Shown piece after piece: positions 15,931 to 24,036 of a DNA stretch of 64,000 nt. Origin of the DNA: Ferrovibrio sp965278975 (GTDB lineage Bacteria; Pseudomonadota; Alphaproteobacteria; Ferrovibrionales; Ferrovibrionaceae); NCBI RefSeq assembly GCF_965278975.1, contig NZ_OZ257126.1, forward strand, positions 3,224,001-3,288,000. Direction: 5' to 3'. The position numbers were made by a program, and so were the translations under genes. Every line of letters starts with the position of its first letter. Within the stretch, counting starts at the first letter, position 1. The notes under the pieces were generated by a model. That model was not told the DNA's origin. It worked only from the letters and a program-made list of their open reading frames with translations, and searched no databases.

Positions 15931-18057
15931 CTAGACGTGCTTGTCGAGCCAGAAACGGAAGCAGTTGGAGAATATGTTCGGATGCCTGCGTTCGAATTCC
16001 GTCCAGTGGCTCAGATTCACCGCCTGCGGGTCGTCCGGGTAATCGGCGGTATAGCTGCGCAGCAATTGCGGCTCGGAGAAATCGAAGCCGAGGAAGCGCA
16101 GGCCGGCATCGCGGGCCAGATCGCCAAGCTGTTCCGGATAGTAGCGGTGTTCCTGGCGATGGAAAACCAGATCGCGGAAATCCGGCAGGTTATAGAAGGC
16201 CAGTGAATTGCGCAGGCGGGTGCAGAGTTCGGGATCCAGCTTCGGCAGGTCGGCGCGGAAGCGGCGAATATCGTCGAGCGTATCCTTGTAGCCATGCGCG
16301 GCGATCAACTGGCGCGCGAGCACCACGTCGTGGCGGCCAACCTCGCTGTACAGCCCCAGCATCATGTAGCCATCGGGCTTGAGCAGCATGGCGAGCTGCT
16401 TGAGGCCGGCCAGAGGCTCGCGCATGTGATGCAGCACGCCGAAACACTCGATCACGTCGAAGCGTTGCGGCAATTGCCCGAGCTTGAGGATATCGGCTTG
16501 GGCGAATTCGATGTTCTTGATGCCGAGTTCCAGCGTCTTGCGCTTGCCATAGGCGAGGCTGGCACGGCTCAGGTCCACCGCCAGCACCTTCGAGTTGCTG
16601 TAGTTGGTGGCGGCGATGATGGCATGCATGCCGGTGCCGCAGCCCGCCACCAGCACATCCGGGTGGTCGATCTTCGTGCCCGGCAGGCGCTGCAGCGGCA
16701 AGGCCGAACGCACCATCTGCCCCACGGTGGCATTGAACCCGATGATCGGCTGGTTCCAGCGCGGGAACGGGCTTTCCTCATACATCTCGCGCACCAGGAG
16801 GCTGGTGGCATCCTCGATCGGCGTTGCGTTCGGCAGGGTGGCAATGAGCTGACGTTCGTAGAGCGGTTCATCGAGCTGCACGCGGCGCAGTTCGGCGATG
16901 CTGCCGGGCCAGCGCAAGGCCGCCAGGGCTTCGGCATCGGCGCGGCGGTAGAGCGGGCGGTAGGTGGCGTAAAGCGCCAGATGCGCGGCATCGGGCAATT
17001 GCCCGGCGGCGATCACGGCGGCGAGATGCCGGTCCAGGATGGCGAGGCGTTCGCGCTCCTCCGGCGTTTCCGGATCCAGGTAATCAGCGTGGAAATTACG
17101 CGCCGCCAGGGCATCGAGCCAGACCACATGCGCCGCCAGGGCAGCCGGTTTGCCAAGCGCCAGCCACAGCGCGGCACGGCGCAGCGCTGCGCAGAGATTT
17201 TCCAGACCGGGATGCACCACTTCGCCGAATTTCAGCCAGCGCAGCAGCAGTTCGTTCTCGCTTAGCCTGGGGAATTCCGGCGCCGCCATGATGCCGGCGA
17301 GCCGTTCCGTCGGCATGTCCATGACGCCGAGCAGCGACTGGATGCCGCCATCAAGCATCAAGGCGCCTTCCATGATGCCGGTGAGATCGCGCGGCGACAC
17401 GCCGGGCTGGCCGAGCAGCGGCAGCACCGTTGCCACCAGGGTCGGGTTCGGCCGCTTCAGCCGGCGCTTGCGCAAGGAGCGGGCATAGAGGATGCGGTAG
17501 AGCGAATTGTCCGGCCGCGCCAGCATGGCCTGCTGATAGTAGGTCAGCGCCATGTCCATGTTGCCGAGGGCGGCTTCGATGTTGCCGAGCCGGCAGCGGA
17601 TTTCCGGGTGGTCGACATTGAACTGCTTGCCCTGGCGCAGCACGTTGTGCGCGCTCTGCAGGTCGTTCTCGGCCTGGAACACCTCGGCCAGCGCCATGTA
17701 GGCTTCCGGGCTTTTGGTGTTGAGGCCCAGGGCAATGCCGGCGCTTTGCTTGGCCTCTTCCAGCTTGCGCTGGCCCAGTAGCGCCTGCGACAGGGTGATG
17801 TGGTAGCTCTCATAGTGGAAATCGAGTGCGATGGCCTGACGTGCCAGGGCTTCGGCCTGGGCCAGGTCGCCGCGCGCCAGGGCGATATGGGCCCGCGCAT
17901 GCACGGCATCGGCCATCCCCGGATCCTGCTCCAGGATCGATGCGATCAGCTTCTCCGCCTCTTCGAAACGGTGGCCGTTCACCGCCTTGAGAGCCGCGCG
18001 CAGCAGCGGCAGCAGGTGGGCCTTGGCAGCGATGGTTTCAGACGAGGGCAGGGGCAT
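15931..18057 (-). CDS. TPR-repeat class I SAM-dependent methyltransferase, copy 2
   Basis: A 708-residue paralogue of the downstream gene. It has TPR helices at about 10-190, then a linker, then the shared VREMYEESPFPRW motif, methyltransferase motif I VLVAGCGTGMHAI, LAVDLS and FGVLHHMREP, and the same C-terminal FHRQEHRYYPEQL. It is about 40 residues longer than copy 1, mostly in the TPR part. ATG 18057 is preferred over the in-frame TTG 18069; neither has a strong Shine-Dalgarno. Only 16 bases separate it from copy 1, so both are likely co-transcribed from a promoter in or near the structured repeat upstream. Confidence 0.88.
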   Translation of the reverse strand: MPLPSSETIAAKAHLLPLLRAALKAVNGHRFEEAEKLIASILEQDPGMADAVHARAHIALARGDLAQAEALARQAIALDFHYESYHITLSQALLGQRKLEEAKQSAGIALGLNTKSPEAYMALAEVFQAENDLQSAHNVLRQGKQFNVDHPEIRCRLGNIEAALGNMDMALTYYQQAMLARPDNSLYRILYARSLRKRRLKRPNPTLVATVLPLLGQPGVSPRDLTGIMEGALMLDGGIQSLLGVMDMPTERLAGIMAAPEFPRLSENELLLRWLKFGEVVHPGLENLCAALRRAALWLALGKPAALAAHVVWLDALAARNFHADYLDPETPEERERLAILDRHLAAVIAAGQLPDAAHLALYATYRPLYRRADAEALAALRWPGSIAELRRVQLDEPLYERQLIATLPNATPIEDATSLLVREMYEESPFPRWNQPIIGFNATVGQMVRSALPLQRLPGTKIDHPDVLVAGCGTGMHAIIAATNYSNSKVLAVDLSRASLAYGKRKTLELGIKNIEFAQADILKLGQLPQRFDVIECFGVLHHMREPLAGLKQLAMLLKPDGYMMLGLYSEVGRHDVVLARQLIAAHGYKDTLDDIRRFRADLPKLDPELCTRLRNSLAFYNLPDFRDLVFHRQEHRYYPEQLGDLARDAGLRFLGFDFSEPQLLRSYTADYPDDPQAVNLSHWTEFERRHPNIFSNCFRFWLDKHV

Positions 18058-18087
18058 TTTGCTTTGCAACGATAAGGGGCGAAGGGT

Positions 18088-18352
18088 AGGGTCTGGACCC
18101 AGTAGGGACAGGCCCGGGATTGGTCAGGGAAGGCCGCCGGTTAGGAGAAAATCGCAGCGCGTAGTGGGACTACGGGCAAGATTTGCGACGACATCCGGCG
18201 GCCTTCCCTGACCAACCCTTGCGGGCGATGTGCTTTTCTTGCCTGGCGTTGTCGAAATCCCTCACCGATGCACCACATCGCTTTCGGGCTTTCTCCTAGC
18301 CAGGCAAGAAAATCACAACGTCACGGACCTGTCCCTACTGGGTCCAGACCCT
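18088..18352. repeat. 265-bp structured element: 25-bp terminal inverted repeats around two homologous inverted hairpins
   Basis: Outer arms 18088-18112 and 18328-18352 are perfect 25-bp inverted repeats. Hairpin A has a perfect 21-bp stem, 18120-18140 with 18195-18215. Hairpin B has a perfect 14-bp stem, 18234-18247 with 18299-18312. Read on opposite strands, both have the same order: outer stem, TAGGAGAAA, 5-bp stem, 5-bp stem with a 5-base loop (TGGGA in A, TGGTG in B), a purine-rich bulge, and closure. The inner stems differ in sequence but stay paired (TCGCA/TGCGA versus CGAAA/TTTCG; CGTAG/CTACG versus CGATG/CATCG). It has no coding frame and lies between divergent genes. Confidence 0.9.
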
Positions 18353-18393
18353 GGCCTGTGGCCGGATAGTATCGTTCAAGGGGAGTAAACGAA

Positions 18394-19335
18394 ATGAAAA
18401 CGAGCCCGGTAACCCCGGCCGACCTCAGCCGTTCGGTGATCGCGGTGCCGCCGCTGGCGCGCAATGGCGATTTCAGCCTCAACGAGGCCGCCAATACCGC
18501 CCTGATCCGCCATCTGGAAGGCGGCGGCGTGCGCACGCTGATGTATGGCGGCAATGCCAATTTCTACCATATCGGCTTAAGCGAATATGAGCGGGTGCTG
18601 GACTTCCTGGAAGCGGCGGCGGGGCCGGATACCTGGCTGCTGCCGTCCTTCGGGCCGGATTATGGCCGGCTGATCGATCAGGCCAGGATGCTGCGGTCGC
18701 GCCGCCTGCCCACCGCCATGGCGCTGCCGATGACCTTCCCGATGACTCCGGCGGGTGTTGCCCTGGCGCTGCGCCGCGCGGCCGAGGCGCTGGGCAAGCC
18801 GATCGTGGTCTACATCAAGTCGGACAATTACATCGACCCGGCGGAACTCGGCCGGCTCGACCGCGACGGCCTGCTGGTCTCGGTGAAATATGCCGTGGTG
18901 CGCGCCGATACCCTGGCCGACGATTACCTGCGCCGTATCCTGCAGCAGGTCGACAAGTCGAAGGTGGTGAGCGGTATCGGCGAGCGGCCGGCGATCCAGC
19001 ATCTGCGGCATTTCGGCCTCGCCAGCTTCACCTCCGGCTCGGTCTGCCTCAGCCCACGCGGCTCGATGGCGATCCTCAGGGCGATCCAGCGCGGCGATGA
19101 CGCAGCCGCCGAGGCGCTGCGCGCACAGTTCATGCCGCTGGAGGATCTGCGCGACGAGATCAACCCGATCCGCGTGCTGCATGATGCCGTGTCGCTTGGT
19201 GGTGTCGCCGATACCGGGCCGATGCTGCCGATGCTCACGGGGCTGAACGAAGCGGAAGCCGCCCGCGTGGCCCCGGCGGCGCGCGCGCTCAAGGCCTGGG
19301 ATGACGAACTCGGCGCTGCCCGCGCGGCGGAGTGA
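18394..19335 (+). CDS. Dihydrodipicolinate synthase (DapA)/N-acetylneuraminate lyase family protein
   Basis: A 313-residue TIM-barrel class I aldolase family member. The Schiff-base lysine is probably the one in LVSVKYAVV (about residue 170). The GG-rich N-terminal turn GGVRTLMYGGNANFYH replaces the usual GTTGE motif, so it is unlikely to be the housekeeping DapA. The role may be a lyase or aldolase for a keto-sugar or keto-acid; the substrate is open. ATG 18394 has GGGGAG 8-9 bases upstream. It stands alone between the structured element and a palindrome pair. Confidence 0.8.
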   Translation: MKTSPVTPADLSRSVIAVPPLARNGDFSLNEAANTALIRHLEGGGVRTLMYGGNANFYHIGLSEYERVLDFLEAAAGPDTWLLPSFGPDYGRLIDQARMLRSRRLPTAMALPMTFPMTPAGVALALRRAAEALGKPIVVYIKSDNYIDPAELGRLDRDGLLVSVKYAVVRADTLADDYLRRILQQVDKSKVVSGIGERPAIQHLRHFGLASFTSGSVCLSPRGSMAILRAIQRGDDAAAEALRAQFMPLEDLRDEINPIRVLHDAVSLGGVADTGPMLPMLTGLNEAEAARVAPAARALKAWDDELGAARAAE

Positions 19336-19352
19336 GGGGATTCCAGAAGGAG

Positions 19353-19383
19353 TGTCACTCTCGCGAAAGCGAGAGTCCCATTT
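19353..19383 (+). repeat. REP-like palindrome, left member of a tail-to-tail pair
   Basis: TGTCA, stem CTCTCGC/GCGAGAG with GAAA between, then TCCCATTT. It faces the next copy across an 11-base spacer (19384-19394). Confidence 0.85.
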
Positions 19384-19394
19384 GCCTTGAGCTG

Positions 19395-19425
19395 AAATGG
19401 GATGCCCGCTTTCGCGGGCATGACG
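19395..19425 (-). repeat. REP-like palindrome, right member of a tail-to-tail pair
   Basis: AAATGGGA, stem TGCCCGC/GCGGGCA with TTTC between, then TGACG. The pair sits between the convergent DapA-family gene and a MaoC gene, where it may also act as terminator or mRNA stabiliser. Confidence 0.85.
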
Positions 19426-19430
19426 GGCTG

Positions 19431-19883
19431 TTAAGCTGCGGGCGCCCCGCGCATGCGCATCAGGCCGATGCTGATCATGGTCATGATCAATTCGTTGTCC
19501 TGATTGAACACTTCGATCAGGAAGCGGCCCGAGCCGATGCCGGGGCGGCTTTTCGACGGCGTTTTTTCCTGGCAGGTGAGGCGGGCGCGGATGGTGTCGC
19601 CGGGCCGCACCGGCTTCTTCCAGGTCAGGTCATCGAAGCCCGGCGAGCCGAGGCTGGCTTCGACATCGACGGCGGAATCGACGATCAGCCGCATCACCGT
19701 CGAGGCCGTGTGCCAGCCTGACGCGACCAGCTGGCCGAAATTCGAGTGCTTCGCCGCTTCCACATCGATATGGAAGGGCTGCGGATCGAATTGGCGCGCA
19801 AAGCGGATGATGGCTTCCTGGGTGAAGGTATGGCTGCCGGTATCGCGCGGCTTGCCGATCTCCACATCCTCGTAATACTGCAT
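19431..19883 (-). CDS. MaoC-family (R)-specific enoyl-CoA hydratase-like protein, copy 2
   Basis: A 150-residue hotdog protein with the hydratase-2 motif FARQFDPQPFHID at about 28-40, including the catalytic Asp and His. A second motif VASGWHTAS lies at about 54-62, and the C-terminus is RMRGAPAA-like. ATG 19883 is chosen over TTG 19889 because GGGAG sits upstream. It overlaps or abuts the preceding MaoC gene. Such pairs may form a two-subunit hydratase, as in some (R)-hydratases and fatty-acid dehydratases, but the substrate is unknown. Confidence 0.85.
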   Translation of the reverse strand: MQYYEDVEIGKPRDTGSHTFTQEAIIRFARQFDPQPFHIDVEAAKHSNFGQLVASGWHTASTVMRLIVDSAVDVEASLGSPGFDDLTWKKPVRPGDTIRARLTCQEKTPSKSRPGIGSGRFLIEVFNQDNELIMTMISIGLMRMRGAPAA

Positions 19884-19885
19884 GC

Positions 19886-20359
19886 TCAAGCTCCCGCGCT
19901 GTTGCCAGTGCCAGTGACTGGCTTGCGGCGGCCATACATGCCCTTGCCACGCATGGTCAGCACCATGTCGCCATTCTGGTTGCGCATTTCATACAGCGTG
20001 GAAATCACGCCGCGGTCGGGCTTGGATTGCGACGGCTTCATCGCCGTGACGGTGCTGCGCAGATGCAGCGTATCGCCCGGCCGCACCGGACGGATCCAGC
20101 GCAGTTCATCGATGCCCGGCGAGCCCATCGAGGTGGAACCTTCCAGGATGTTGTCCACCATCATGCGCATCATCAGGCCGGCGGTATGCCAGCCGGAAGC
20201 GATGATGCCGCCATAGGGCGTCTTGGCCGCCGCTTCGCGGTCGATATGGAACGGCTGCGGATCGTATTCAGCAGCGAAGGCGATGATTTCTTCCTCGCTC
20301 ACGGTACGCGGCGGGAATTCCGTCACCTCGCCGACCGTGAAGTCGTCGAATGTGCGCAT
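19886..20359 (-). CDS. MaoC-family (R)-specific enoyl-CoA hydratase-like protein, copy 1
   Basis: A 157-residue paralogue of the next gene with FAAEYDPQPFHID (catalytic Asp/His) and IASGWHTAG in equivalent places. The two genes are only 2 bases apart, which is strong evidence for joint translation. In a phasin-containing organism, an R-hydratase could feed (R)-3-hydroxyacyl-CoA to PHA synthesis; this is inference. It is followed upstream by ychF at a 9-base spacing. Confidence 0.85.
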   Translation of the reverse strand: MRTFDDFTVGEVTEFPPRTVSEEEIIAFAAEYDPQPFHIDREAAAKTPYGGIIASGWHTAGLMMRMMVDNILEGSTSMGSPGIDELRWIRPVRPGDTLHLRSTVTAMKPSQSKPDRGVISTLYEMRNQNGDMVLTMRGKGMYGRRKPVTGTGNSAGA

Positions 20360-20368
20360 GTCTGGCTC

Positions 20369-21469
20369 TCAGGCGTTGAAGCGGAAATGGAACACATCGC
20401 CATCTTGCACGATGTATTCCTTGCCTTCCAGCCGCATCTTGCCGGCCTCGCGGGCGCCGGCTTCGCCCTTGCCGGAGACATAGTCGCCATAGGCGATGGT
20501 CTCGGCGCGGATGAAGCCCTTCTCGAAATCGGTGTGGATCACACCGGCGGCTTCCGGCGCCTTGGCGCCCTTGCGCACGGTCCAGGCGCGCGCTTCCTTC
20601 GGCCCGACGGTGAAGAAGGTGAGCAGTTCGAGCAGCGCGTAGCCGGCCTTGATCACGCGGGCGAGGCCGGTTTCGGCCAGGCCCAGATCGCCGAGGAAAG
20701 CCTGCTTCTCTTCATCCGAATCAAGCTGCGCCACTTCCGCCTCGATGGCGGCCGAGATCACCACGCAGCCGGCGCCCTGCTTGTCGGCCATCGCCTTCAC
20801 GCGCGCGGAGAAATCGTTGCCGTTGGCAGCCGAGGCTTCTTCCACGTTGCAGACATAGAGCACCGGCTTCGAGGTGAGCAGCATCAGCTCGCGATAGAGC
20901 TTCTTCTCGTCATCGGCCGGTTGCACATTGCGGGCCGGCTTGCCATCGCGCAGGGCCACCAGGATGCGCTCGATCAGCGCCACGCGTGCCTTGGATTCCT
21001 CATCACCCTGCTTGGCCTTCTTGGTCAGGCCGTCGATGCGCTTTTCCAGGCTGTCGAGATCGGCCAGCATCAGTTCGGTTTCCACCGTCTCGGCATCGGC
21101 CACCGGATCGACACGGCCTTCCACATGGGTGATGTCGCCATCCTCGAAGCAGCGCAGCACATGGCAGATCGCATCCACTTCGCGGATATGGGCCAGGAAC
21201 TGATTGCCGAGGCCTTCGCCCTTGGAGGCGCCGCGCACCAGGCCGGCGATATCGACAAAGCTCAACTGCGTCGGGATGATCTTGGCCGAACCGGCGATCC
21301 CGGCCAGCACGTCGAGACGTTCATCGGGCACGCCGACCAGGCCGGTATTCGGCTCGATGGTGCAGAAGGGATAATTCGCCGCCTGCGCCGCAGCGGTCTG
21401 CGTCAGGGCGTTGAAAAGCGTCGACTTGCCGACATTGGGCAGGCCGACGATGCCGCATTTGAAACCCAT
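20369..21469 (-). CDS. ychF: Redox-responsive ATPase YchF
   Basis: A 366-residue Obg-family P-loop protein. G1 GLPNVGKST is at about 9-17, G3 DIAGLV at about 67-72, and the G4 position carries NVEE in place of NKxD. That change is why YchF prefers ATP over GTP. The C-terminal TGS domain (about 280-362) ends with DVFHFRFN. It binds ribosomes and is linked to oxidative-stress responses in other bacteria. It is preceded by pth with only 1 intervening base, part of the conserved prs-rplY-pth-ychF order. Confidence 0.96.
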   Translation of the reverse strand: MGFKCGIVGLPNVGKSTLFNALTQTAAAQAANYPFCTIEPNTGLVGVPDERLDVLAGIAGSAKIIPTQLSFVDIAGLVRGASKGEGLGNQFLAHIREVDAICHVLRCFEDGDITHVEGRVDPVADAETVETELMLADLDSLEKRIDGLTKKAKQGDEESKARVALIERILVALRDGKPARNVQPADDEKKLYRELMLLTSKPVLYVCNVEEASAANGNDFSARVKAMADKQGAGCVVISAAIEAEVAQLDSDEEKQAFLGDLGLAETGLARVIKAGYALLELLTFFTVGPKEARAWTVRKGAKAPEAAGVIHTDFEKGFIRAETIAYGDYVSGKGEAGAREAGKMRLEGKEYIVQDGDVFHFRFNA

Positions 21470-21470
21470 C

Positions 21471-22094
21471 TTACTGTTCCTTCGGTTTCGTCCGACGCTC
21501 TGGCGCGTCGCGGGGAGGTTCGTTCCGGGGCGGCGTCAGTTTCAGCGCCACCTTGTTCATGAAGCCGACATCGTCGCCGCGTGCCAGCGCGGGCGCCGCA
21601 TCGGCGATGGCGTCGAGCAGCGGATTGAGCCAGTCCTGCTCGGCCTTGGAGAAATTCTGCAACACAAAGCCCAGAACCTGCTCCTTGCCGGGATGGCCGA
21701 TGCCGAGCCGCAGGCGGCGGTAATCGGCGCCGATGGCGGCATCGACCGAGCGCAGGCCGTTATGCCCGGCATGGCCGCCGCCCTGCTTGACCCGCAGCTT
21801 GCCCGGCGCGAGATCGAGTTCATCATGCAGTACCACCACCTGTGCCGGCGGCAGCTTGTAGAAATGCGCCGCTTCACCCACCGACTTGCCCGACAGGTTC
21901 ATGTAGGTCTGCGGCTTCAGCAGCAGGGTCTTGACGCCATTCAGCACGCCTTCGGCGAGTTCGCCCTGAAAGCGTTTGCGGAACGGCGCGAAATTGTAGC
22001 GCTCGGCGATGGCATCGATGGCCATGAAGCCGATGTTGTGGCGCTGGCGCTGATGTTCGGGGCCGGGGTTGCCCAGGCCGACGAGGAGCAGCAT
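21471..22094 (-). CDS. pth: Peptidyl-tRNA hydrolase
   Basis: Pth releases peptides from prematurely dropped peptidyl-tRNA. The 207-residue product has GLGNPG at 6-11, the catalytic histidine H19 in RHNIGF, PQTYMNLSG and HDELDL, all in family order. The C-terminal tail (about 190-207) is proline-rich and basic. ATG 22094 is used because the family begins directly before LLLVGLGNPG. It lies downstream of the rplY terminator, so readthrough or a separate promoter must drive it. Confidence 0.95.
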   Translation of the reverse strand: MLLLVGLGNPGPEHQRQRHNIGFMAIDAIAERYNFAPFRKRFQGELAEGVLNGVKTLLLKPQTYMNLSGKSVGEAAHFYKLPPAQVVVLHDELDLAPGKLRVKQGGGHAGHNGLRSVDAAIGADYRRLRLGIGHPGKEQVLGFVLQNFSKAEQDWLNPLLDAIADAAPALARGDDVGFMNKVALKLTPPRNEPPRDAPERRTKPKEQ

Positions 22095-22130
22095 CGGGCA
22101 GTCCTGAGCGGAAAGGCCAAAGCGGGGAAG

Positions 22131-22161
22131 AAAAACCGGGTGGCGCCGGAGCGCCACCCGG
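22131..22161 (-). terminator. Terminator/attenuator after rplY
   Basis: A perfect 11-bp stem CCGGGTGGCGC/GCGCCACCCGG with a 4-base loop. On the minus strand it is followed by TTTTT (22131-22135). It separates rplY from pth. Confidence 0.8.
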
Positions 22162-22169
22162 ATACGCGA

Positions 22170-22901
22170 TTACTTCTTGCCGGCCGGCTTGGCAGCCGGA
22201 GCCTTGGCGGCACCAGCAGCGGGGGCCTTGCCAGCGGCAGCAGCCGGAGCCTTGCCAGCAGCAGCGGCCGGGGCCTTGCCGCCAGCGGCGGGGGCAGCGG
22301 CAGCAGCTTCGGCCTTCGGCTTCTCTTCCTCGGCCTTGGTCGGCGGCGCGATGGTCGCAACGGTGAAGTCGCGATCCTGGATCACCGGCTTCAGGTTGGC
22401 ATCCAGGTTGAACGCGCTGATGTGGATGGAATGATTGATTTCCATGCCCGCCAGGCTGATCGAGATGTTTTCCGGGATGCTCTCCGCACTGGCGTAGAAC
22501 TCGACTTCGTGACGCACGATGTTGAGCACGCCGCCGAGCTTCAGGCCCGGGCTGGCTTCCATATCGCGGAACACCACCGGGATGAAGACGCGGATCTTCG
22601 AATCCTTGCCGACGCGCTGGAAATCGACATGGATCGGCCGGTCGGTGACCGGATCGAGCTGCACGTCGCGGGCCAGCACACGCTCGGCCTTGTCGCCCAC
22701 CTTGATGTCGAACAGACGCGAGAAGAAGCTGCCCTTGTGCAGTTCCTTCAGCAGGTCACGGTTTTCGATGGAGATCAGCTCCGGGGTCTTCTTGTCGCCA
22801 TAGATGACCCCCGGCACACGGCCACTCAGCCGTGTTGCACGGGCGGTCCCCTTGCCGGCCCTCGACCGCGCCTCAGCGGCGATCGTCGTTACTTCACGCA
22901 T
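22170..22901 (-). CDS. rplY: 50S ribosomal protein L25/general stress protein Ctc
   Basis: L25 binds 5S rRNA in the large subunit. The 243-residue long form has the L25 RNA-binding domain at about 1-95 (starting REVTTIAAEARSRAGKGTAR), the Ctc C-terminal beta domain at about 96-185, and an unusual Ala/Pro/Lys tail of about 55 residues with several copies of GKAPAAAA. ATG 22901 gives the standard start. It is followed by its own terminator and preceded by prs, as in many Alphaproteobacteria. The repetitive tail probably varies in length between strains. Confidence 0.95.
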   Translation of the reverse strand: MREVTTIAAEARSRAGKGTARATRLSGRVPGVIYGDKKTPELISIENRDLLKELHKGSFFSRLFDIKVGDKAERVLARDVQLDPVTDRPIHVDFQRVGKDSKIRVFIPVVFRDMEASPGLKLGGVLNIVRHEVEFYASAESIPENISISLAGMEINHSIHISAFNLDANLKPVIQDRDFTVATIAPPTKAEEEKPKAEAAAAAPAAGGKAPAAAAGKAPAAAAGKAPAAGAAKAPAAKPAGKK

Positions 22902-23010
22902 GATACACTCCTCATTGCGCTTTTGGTCCACGATCCGGGCCTCATGCCCGAACCGTTTCCGACGCCGGCCTCCAGGGGTGCCGCGCGCCGAAACTCTGAA
23001 ACTCAATGCG

Positions 23011-23943
23011 TCAGTCGAACAGGCTCGAAACCGAGCTTTCCTCGCTGATGCGCCGCATCGCCTCGCCGATCAGCGGCGCGATCGATACCTGGCGGATATT
23101 GCGCGCCAGGCGCTGCGCCTCGGTGGCGAGGATGCTGTCGGTGATCACCAGGCCTTCCAGTTCGCTGGCGGTGACACGCGCCACCGCGCCGCCCGAAAGC
23201 ACGCCATGGGTGACATAGGCATAAACCGACTTGGCGCCGTGCTTCTTCAAGGCTTCCGCCGCGTTGCACAGCGTGCCGGCGGAATCGACGATATCGTCCA
23301 CCAGAATGCAGCGGCGGCCTTCCACGTCACCGATGATGTTCATCACTTCCGAAACGCCGGCGCGCTCGCGGCGCTTGTCCACGATGGCGAGGTCGGCATC
23401 CAGGCGCTTGGCGATGTTGCGCGCCCGCACCACGCCGCCCACGTCCGGCGACACCACCATCAGGTCATCGCCCTGCAGATGCTGCTTGATGTCGGCGGTG
23501 AGCACCGGGCCGGCCATCAGGTTGTCGGTCGGGATATCGAAGAAACCCTGGATCTGGCCGGCATGCAGGTCCAGCGTCAGCACGCGGTTGGCACCGGCGG
23601 CGGTGATCAGGTTGGCGACCAGCTTGGCCGAGATCGGCGTGCGCGGGCCGGGCTTGCGGTCCTGGCGGGCATAGCCGAAATAGGGGATCACGGCGGTGAT
23701 GCGGCGGGCCGAGGAACGCTTCAGCGCGTCGATGCAGACCAGCAGTTCCATCAGATGGTCGTTGGCCGGGTAGCTCGTCGACTGGATGACGAACACGTCC
23801 TCGCCGCGCACATTCTCGTGAATCTCGACGAACACTTCCATGTCGGAGAACCGGCGCACGCTGGCCTTGGCCAAAGGCACGCTGAGGTAAGCGGCAATGG
23901 CTTCCGCCAGCGGACGATTGGAATTACCCGCCAAAACCTTCAT
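23011..23943 (-). CDS. prs: Ribose-phosphate pyrophosphokinase (PRPP synthetase)
   Basis: Prs makes PRPP from ribose 5-phosphate and ATP for nucleotide, His and Trp synthesis. The 310-residue product has standard length, with ATP-site residues in PYFGYARQDRK at about 87-97, the flexible catalytic region with IVDKRRER, and the PRPP loop LVDDIVDSAGT at about 215-225. The start at ATG 23943 gives MKVLAGNSNRPLA. It heads the prs-rplY-pth-ychF cluster; a 109-bp gap to rplY allows a separate rplY promoter. Confidence 0.96.
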   Translation of the reverse strand: MKVLAGNSNRPLAEAIAAYLSVPLAKASVRRFSDMEVFVEIHENVRGEDVFVIQSTSYPANDHLMELLVCIDALKRSSARRITAVIPYFGYARQDRKPGPRTPISAKLVANLITAAGANRVLTLDLHAGQIQGFFDIPTDNLMAGPVLTADIKQHLQGDDLMVVSPDVGGVVRARNIAKRLDADLAIVDKRRERAGVSEVMNIIGDVEGRRCILVDDIVDSAGTLCNAAEALKKHGAKSVYAYVTHGVLSGGAVARVTASELEGLVITDSILATEAQRLARNIRQVSIAPLIGEAMRRISEESSVSSLFD

Positions 23944-24036
23944 CGATGCGCCTGTGCTGGAATCCTGGGGAGGAAAAAATCGCGCGGACTATAGCGGCGC
24001 GGCTCGCCCCTGTAAACCGCGAAAAATCCATTTTTA

